Origin: Anarhynchus alexandrinus
Lineage: Eukaryota; Chordata; Aves; Charadriiformes; Charadriidae
Reading direction: 5' to 3'
Length of the DNA: 64,000 bases
Assembly: GCA_008711295.1 (NCBI GenBank)
Contig: VUYV01000124.1
Coordinates: forward strand, 177,431-241,430
The notes beneath the pieces are model-generated. The model was not told where the DNA came from and did not search any database. It worked only from the letters and a program-made list of their open reading frames with translations. A program made the position numbers and the translations under genes. Shown here piece by piece: positions 60,301-64,000 of the stretch; position 1 is the first letter of the stretch, and each line of letters begins with the position of its first letter.

Positions 60301-63233
60301 AGCTTCTGAACATATAGCACACTTCTCCACACTTAAGAGGGAGGGGGGGCACTGGAAACATGAAATGCACACACAAGTATATACAATGACAACATACTGG
60401 TTGTGCAAGTGGCTCTTTCTGTGATTATGAACAGGGAAAGAGCTACACCAAGACAAATTGGGCCCTTGCCACTTATGGCTGATTTTTTTAAGATAAGAGT
60501 TGATACTTTTAAATACAGAAGCAAGTTTACATGCACAGTATCTTCCAAGAAGCACAGCTCCCTATAGATTAGTGCAGAAGACCATTAGGGAGAACACGGA
60601 ACTTAGGATGCAGAGTCTAGTATGCTGCTACATTAGAGCGCTATCGGAAGTTGCATAAGACTCCTACCTGATCTTGCTTCCCAGAACTCTTTCAAAGTCC
60701 CAGCTGGTTTTTTCATGGTTATCCTCCCATTCACGCAACAGTTCATAAAATATATCCCTGTGAATCAAGATATTTAAGGGTATGAATTCCCACTCTTCAA
60801 AATCCGAAGTAACAACAACTGAATATTCAATCGCTCCTAAGTTCCCCAGCAAGAATCTACCTCAGATTAAATAACTCAAGCCTCTAAGCATTCAGATACC
60901 TTTGCAAACTCATTAATGTTAGCGGTACTTCAGCGAGTTTCCATTTTCCACGTCTTTGACAGCAAGTGCTTAAGCTTGTTATGCCCAAGCTCTGACGGAA
61001 TGAACAAAACACCCATTACCAGACATACTGAAGACTGAGAGGCAGGAAAGAATAAGCCACATGAAATAATACCTATGAGGAGAGAAAAAAGGACCAAGAC
61101 AACTTGCCATTCTCCCCTCAACCTGTTGCTGCAAGCATGGAGGGAGGTGGCAGGAAGAATATAAGCATACCAGATTTATATGCAGAAGCAATCCAGTAGG
61201 GTGACACACTGTACTGGCATTTACCAGAAGTCTCAATAACTCCTGAAGAATTAGGCTGTTCTTCTCTAAAGACATTAAGCATTTAGCTCCTGCAGTCAAT
61301 ATGGACAAAAACTGTTTTGTTTGGGGTTTGGGTTTTTTTGTTTGTTTGGGGTTTTTTTTATTAGAATGAGAATCTCAAGATTTTTCTACAGCATGTAGCA
61401 TACATGAGACACTCTTAATACCCTTTGTTCACAGTCATGGAAATATTATACCCTGTGAGCCATACAGCAACAGTAGAAGAAACTTACCTTTGTTTCTTAA
61501 ATATATGAAATGCTCTGTCACTGGGAAAGTTAGAGCGATTGTCAGTTTCTGGCTGGAAAGAAACAGACTGTACAGAGCATGGCAGCAGGAGAGACACCTG
61601 TTAAAATATGAAGGCAGCCATTAGACTAATATAAGTCTCTAATTTATCCAACAATCTGAGACCTATAAAAAGCAGGGGAAAGACATGAGGAGGAAACCAA
61701 GTATCGCTTGAGTTGTTTGGACACTAGCCATTTCCCAGCTGCTAACTGCTAGCAAACACCAACAGTTTTACAACATACAGTACACTACAGAAGCAGAATC
61801 ACCCAACATTATGAGAGAAAGCACCTCGTCTCTCTAAGAAATCTCTGCAGAACAGACTGCAACCAGTATTGATACAGTGTGGAAAGAATGACGTGCAAAC
61901 AGCCGAAGTATACCTTCAATATAGGGCTCCAGAGAATGCAGGATAGTGGCTGGCAATTCCTGTATTATTATTCTTTCTCCTATTCGAAAAGCCTATGTCT
62001 TCAAGTAACAAGAGACTTTTATTTACAGCTTTAACTAAAAAGCTTGGCTATTGACATGCCCCAGTCTCAGGAAGTACACTGTACTTCCTTTGCCAACAGT
62101 AACTTCCATTTTTGAAAGATGGATGAAACAAGATACAAAATACATTAAGGAAGGCATTCCCACCATCCAGCTTTAGTTCCCTAACCCAGATGATTAGATC
62201 AGGAAACCAGTGTTCACAAGCTGCATTTTCTCCTATGAAGCTTCATTTGCCTAAAAGGAGTCTGTAGCTGTGAAACAAATCCACTTCTTCCAAACTACGT
62301 TCTGATATTGCATCTAACCAATCATTCTTCTGGGATCCCTGTTTATTAGATGAGAATCTCAAAAGCAAAACCTCACCCTGTCAAATTTGCTGGTTGAGGT
62401 CAGGGCCTGGAGCACAATGCAAGGCTAGCTAGCAGCGATTGGCAGCTAACAATCACTGGACCTAGCAATTCACTCACCCGCTGCCATGAAAAGAAAGTAG
62501 CTTTTAGACACTTGCCAAAGACAACATGACAAGATACTTGAAGTAGAATGAATGAGATTTAACATCAAAGCCATCGCAAATAAAAGAGCAACAACACAAA
62601 GGTTTGAAGCAACATCAGTTGAGGTCCGGCAATTTTTACCTTGGCTGTGCTGCTTTCATAAGCCTGCCTGAGCCTCTCGTGCAAGGTGGGAGAAAAAGAT
62701 GCAATCCGTTCATTTTCAGCTAAAAGCTTCAGCATCCCCTTTTCTAAACGGGAAATAATTCTGCCAAGACAACATGGATAAAACCCAGACAGACAGACGT
62801 AAACAACACATGATCAGACCTAAAGAAATGCTTTTGCTCATTTTTTATGAAGCTACTGAGTAAAGAGTTCTAAGCCCCAGGCACCCAGTGTGAAATCCTA
62901 CTGAATTCTGTAGGGCCATTTTTTATTGCTCCCTTCTCATGACTTTCCCATTCTTGCATAATTACACTGTAGTTGAGTAGAAAGACCACTGTAAGGAAAA
63001 CTCAGACATCCAAATCCAGGTCAAGTTGTATGTTTTGAGGGCAAATTAACAACTCTGTGCCTGTAAGTGGTAAAGCTCTAAAATCCAAGCACACTTGATT
63101 AATCTCACACACATCCGCAGACATAAGCAGAGGAAAAAAAAATATTCAACTCACTCATACTGATAATCCAAGACTTGAACAGCAAAATAAACACAATTGT
63201 GCACACTTTGGAAATGCTGTCTCCCTGACGCAT
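42182..63233 (-). CDS. CDAN1: CDAN1 (codanin-1), middle and C-terminal part
   Basis: Codanin-1 is a largely cytoplasmic protein that binds the histone chaperone ASF1 and limits its nuclear histone supply. Human mutations cause congenital dyserythropoietic anaemia type I, and its C-terminal part binds the nuclease-like partner CDIN1. Here 23 consecutive minus-strand exons code about 877 residues; human codanin-1 has about 1,227, so the N-terminal third, including the ASF1-binding motif, lies beyond 64000. Every junction is GT-AG and the phases are all compatible. Diagnostic matches to human include [97 protein letters not shown] and VWKEDF. The codons end [19 protein letters not shown]. Confidence 0.95.
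43062..43169 (-). CDS. CDAN1: CDAN1 exon
   Basis: A 36-codon phase 0-0 exon reading [17 protein letters not shown] and [17 protein letters not shown]. Human: WDLLLFLLRELVEKGLM and MEIEACLGSL. The donor is TCA/GTAAGT. Confidence 0.94.
43923..44125 (-). CDS. CDAN1: CDAN1 exon
   Basis: The exon codes [16 protein letters not shown], then [35 protein letters not shown] and KQRE. Human: [29 protein letters not shown]. The open frame extends far into both introns (43635-44213), which inflates the apparent ORF. The boundaries given follow splice sites and homology. Confidence 0.93.
44673..44688. repeat. Poly-C run ending in an ambiguous base
   Basis: Fifteen C residues are followed by N at 44688. 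This is a likely sequencing or assembly uncertainty in a CDAN1 intron. Confidence 0.9.
45327..45390 (-). CDS. CDAN1: CDAN1 exon
   Basis: A 64-nt exon after GTGTTTTCCAG reading [21 protein letters not shown]. Human: [21 protein letters not shown]. It leaves one G, completed to Val/Gly-type codon by the next exon at 44125. Confidence 0.94.
45770..45877 (-). CDS. CDAN1: CDAN1 exon
   Basis: A phase 0-0 exon of 36 codons reading [15 protein letters not shown] and [14 protein letters not shown]. Human: DVLSLAVGPRDPDEG and LLGQLGQTLRCRQ. The acceptor is TCCTCAAG and the donor GTAGAA. Confidence 0.93.
45985..46003. repeat. Poly-A tract in CDAN1 intron
   Basis: A run of about 18 A residues. A similar A-run lies at about 46740-46759. 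Neither has an obvious attached repeat body. Confidence 0.7.
46838..46995 (-). CDS. CDAN1: CDAN1 exon with Cys/His cluster
   Basis: The exon codes [16 protein letters not shown], a variable linker, then [18 protein letters not shown] and INEIK. Human: ALIRREVKAAVSR and RRGCSRACEHHAPLPSHL. The Cys-x3-Cys-x-His-(Cys/His) arrangement is kept, with the last His replaced by Cys. The donor is GTACGT. Confidence 0.93.
47976..48054 (-). CDS. CDAN1: CDAN1 exon
   Basis: The exon reads [18 protein letters not shown] then GWLSANIA. Human: [26 protein letters not shown]. The acceptor is CTGTAAAG and the donor GTGAGT. Confidence 0.95.
48535..48598 (-). CDS. CDAN1: CDAN1 64-nt exon
   Basis: The exon follows TCTTGCAG and reads [19 protein letters not shown] then AA before GTATGT. 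Human: [23 protein letters not shown]. A decayed partial copy of this exon and its downstream flank is present at about 49440-49535. Confidence 0.92.
49053..49202 (-). CDS. CDAN1: CDAN1 exon
   Basis: The exon reads [19 protein letters not shown], an acidic linker, then [18 protein letters not shown]. Human: ATLVADLVRQAESLLQEQL and LCPHGAQALALGRE. It completes Lys on entry and leaves GA for the next exon. Confidence 0.94.
49440..49535 (-). pseudogene. Decayed partial duplicate of the CDAN1 64-nt exon
   Basis: By eye this aligns with 48490-48580 over about 85 bases at roughly two-thirds identity, almost without gaps. Shared blocks include CCTTTAG, GTTTTAGT and CTTCTGGCA-type strings. On the minus strand it reads [14 protein letters not shown] against [14 protein letters not shown] in the real exon. 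The donor GTATGT has become ATATGT, and the similarity fades at the upstream side next to a CR1 insertion. It therefore looks like a dead exon copy within the upstream intron. Confidence 0.6.
49540..50400 (+). mobile_element. CR1 LINE fragment, plus sense
   Basis: Plus-strand blocks resemble avian CR1: TTTGACATCTTCAACAA (about 49588), GCATCTGGAGTACACTGCCC (49918), GAGACTGAGGGAGCTGG (50044), TTAGCCTGGAGAAGAG (50066), TTAAGCACTGGAACA (50219) and GATGACCTCCAGAGGTCCC (50354). The last is the typical 3' part. The element is old, has many substitutions and indels, and is antisense to CDAN1. Confidence 0.75.
50686..50789 (-). CDS. CDAN1: CDAN1 exon
   Basis: The exon reads [20 protein letters not shown] then [15 protein letters not shown]. 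Human: [35 protein letters not shown]. This is among the best-conserved segments. Confidence 0.96.
51504..51637 (-). CDS. CDAN1: CDAN1 exon
   Basis: The exon reads [35 protein letters not shown] and ends RKLQ. Human: [33 protein letters not shown]. The acceptor is CTGTACAG and the donor GTAATG. Confidence 0.94.
52609..52637. other. Perfect 12-bp inverted repeat beside a splice donor
   Basis: TTTTATTTATAT and ATATAAATAAAA flank a 5-nt loop AGCAA. In the CDAN1 transcript (minus strand) it begins two bases after the GTGAGT donor of the 55-nt exon. The stem is all A/U, so weak. Confidence 0.7.
52645..52699 (-). CDS. CDAN1: CDAN1 55-nt exon
   Basis: The exon reads [18 protein letters not shown]. 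Human: [18 protein letters not shown]. It is bounded by TTCTCACCAG and CTTG/GTGAGT. An AU-rich perfect hairpin starts immediately after this donor. Confidence 0.94.
53885..53974 (-). CDS. CDAN1: CDAN1 exon
   Basis: A phase 0-0 30-codon exon reading [18 protein letters not shown] and on to [10 protein letters not shown]. Human: IPTVPEDLFFLEEG. The distal half is poorly conserved. Confidence 0.9.
54667..54748 (-). CDS. CDAN1: CDAN1 exon
   Basis: The exon reads [18 protein letters not shown] then LAVLGWLFQ. Human: [29 protein letters not shown]. The acceptor is TGTTGCAG and the donor GTAGTC. Confidence 0.94.
55356..55522 (-). CDS. CDAN1: CDAN1 exon
   Basis: The exon reads [37 protein letters not shown] and [18 protein letters not shown]. 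Human: VPPVLDVRTLLQRGLQ and [24 protein letters not shown]. The donor is GTAAGA. Confidence 0.95.
56182..56325 (-). CDS. CDAN1: CDAN1 exon
   Basis: A phase 0-0 48-codon exon reading [35 protein letters not shown] and [12 protein letters not shown]. Human: [28 protein letters not shown]. The acceptor is CATTTCAG and the donor GTAAGA. Confidence 0.95.
57147..57261 (-). CDS. CDAN1: CDAN1 exon
   Basis: The exon completes Ser, then reads [20 protein letters not shown] and an acidic tail with DGEADMDEQ. Human: [20 protein letters not shown]. The acceptor is TGCTGAAG and the donor GTAAGC. Confidence 0.95.
57943..58010 (-). mobile_element. CR1 LINE 3'-end fragment
   Basis: CATAGAATCACAGAATGG then TTTAGGTTGGAAGGGACCTT is the reverse complement of the typical avian CR1 3' terminus. 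The copy is short and relatively well preserved, in the same orientation as CDAN1 and about 0.1 kb downstream of a CDAN1 donor. Confidence 0.88.
58110..58318 (-). CDS. CDAN1: CDAN1 exon
   Basis: The exon reads [49 protein letters not shown] and [16 protein letters not shown]. Human: [27 protein letters not shown] and [15 protein letters not shown]. The donor is AAG/GTTAGC. Confidence 0.94.
59564..59639 (-). CDS. CDAN1: CDAN1 exon
   Basis: The exon reads [19 protein letters not shown] then QKQLIQ. Human: [25 protein letters not shown]. The acceptor is CTTCACAG and the donor GTAAAT. Confidence 0.95.
60668..60757 (-). CDS. CDAN1: CDAN1 exon
   Basis: The exon reads [20 protein letters not shown] then [10 protein letters not shown]. 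Human: [30 protein letters not shown]. Confidence 0.96.
61488..61597 (-). CDS. CDAN1: CDAN1 exon
   Basis: The exon reads [20 protein letters not shown] then [17 protein letters not shown]. Human: [37 protein letters not shown]. Confidence 0.96.
62640..62760 (-). CDS. CDAN1: CDAN1 exon
   Basis: The exon reads [37 protein letters not shown] and TAK. Human: [36 protein letters not shown]. The donor is GTAAAA. Confidence 0.95.
63155..63233 (-). CDS. CDAN1: CDAN1 exon, most upstream one in the window
   Basis: The exon lies between TTCCCTTAG and GTGAGT. It reads [20 protein letters not shown] then LDYQYE. Human: FQSIHDCVFFAVQVLECHF. It enters with two bases of a split codon, so further exons lie beyond 64000. 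Confidence 0.93.
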
Positions 63234-63739
63234 CTAAGGGAAAAAAAGAAACATGAGACAACAGCACCTATCACCATTTATAAACCAAAAGACGAACAAT
63301 TAGCTCTCTAGGAAAGTAGAAACTCCACACCCAAAAATAGTCCTCCAGACCAGTATCCAATTTCCAGAAGTGCCCGTTCCCTGCCATCTGAATAGACAAA
63401 TCCTCCCATCCCTATCCTTCCTGTGGTATAAAGGCAACTGAATTGTTTAATGCTCTATGGGAAAAAAGAGATTCCTTCTCAACATTCTGGGCAACAGTAA
63501 GCAGATCCAGGACAAAAAGTAGACCAACTGCAACCAGTCATCAGCTGCTGTTCCCGTAACTGGAGAGACTTCATGTTCCAAATCTCAGCCCTAAGAATCA
63601 GTGAGTGGCAAAACAAAGGTCAATCAAATTGGGGCATCTCGGGGCAGGGAAGAAGGTGGGAAGGAAGGGGAAGTGGTGTCAGTCTCGTCTTAAAGCCACT
63701 CTTGTTTTTTATATCCATATCAAAGTACTAACTTGTACA

Positions 63740-64000
63740 TGCCTGACAAATTTGGTGGCCTTCTACAAAGGGGTTACAGCGGTGGTGGACAAGGGAAGAT
63801 CAACTCATGTCATCTACTTGGACTTGTGCAAAGCGTTTGACACTGGCCAACATGATATCCTGGTCTCTAAATTGAAGAGAGATGGATTCAACAAATGGAC
63901 CACTCAGTGGATAAAGAACTGGCTGGACGGTCGCACTCAAAGAGTTGTGGTCAACGGCTTGATGTCCAAGTGGATAGCAGTGATGAGTTGCATTCCTCAG
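63740..64000 (+). mobile_element. CR1 LINE reverse-transcriptase fragment
   Basis: The plus-strand frame reads [40 protein letters not shown] and [10 protein letters not shown] then IPQ at the window edge. This matches the RT fingers/palm region of avian CR1 ORF2. It is 5'-truncated and continues past 64000. It lies in a CDAN1 intron, antisense to the gene. Confidence 0.88.

Noticed and set aside
1..64000. CRISPR arrays, operons, prophage or bacterial mobile elements, tRNA/rRNA genes
   Set aside because: The intron-exon structure and CR1 repeats show vertebrate nuclear DNA. No spaced direct repeats, cloverleaf or rRNA signature was seen.

Overview
This is a vertebrate nuclear window, most likely avian. 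It has long introns with canonical GT-AG junctions, chicken-repeat-1 (CR1) LINE fragments near 49.6-50.4 kb, 57.9-58.0 kb and 63.7-64.0 kb, and two genes whose order (STARD9 then CDAN1, tail to tail) matches human 15q15. I recognised both genes by recalled protein similarity; no search was run and the species is not identified.

Left part (873-36760, + strand): the 3' two-thirds of STARD9, a giant mitotic kinesin with a C-terminal START lipid-binding domain. The motor and most of the FHA domain lie upstream of the window. Inside are the last FHA exon, two coiled-coil exons, one 11,256-nt internal exon coding about 3,752 residues of mostly disordered protein, three exons with coiled-coil and basic helices plus a serine-rich linker, and the START-domain exons ending at a TAG at 36758-36760. 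Exon phases close perfectly from 11,439 onward. Between 956 and 11,438 the link depends on two candidate micro-exons (2690-2739 and 4290-4334) that fit by phase only.

Middle (36761-42181): a convergent intergenic or 3'-UTR region with several poly(A) signals on both strands, an AU-rich block near 39.0-39.3 kb, and unexplained exon-like segments on the minus strand.

Right part (63233-42182, - strand): 23 consecutive exons of CDAN1 (codanin-1), about 877 residues covering the middle and C-terminus. The N-terminal exons lie beyond 64000. All 23 junctions are GT-AG and all phases agree, ending in a stop at 42182-42184. Codanin-1 retains the histone chaperone ASF1 in the cytoplasm and partners with CDIN1. 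STARD9 acts at the centrosome. I see no evidence that the two act together; the arrangement is conserved synteny.

Most distinctive observation: a decayed partial copy of the 64-nt CDAN1 exon at 48535-48598, with its downstream intron flank, lies in an upstream intron at about 49440-49535. Its reading frame is open but its donor is broken (GT to AT), and it abuts a CR1 insertion.
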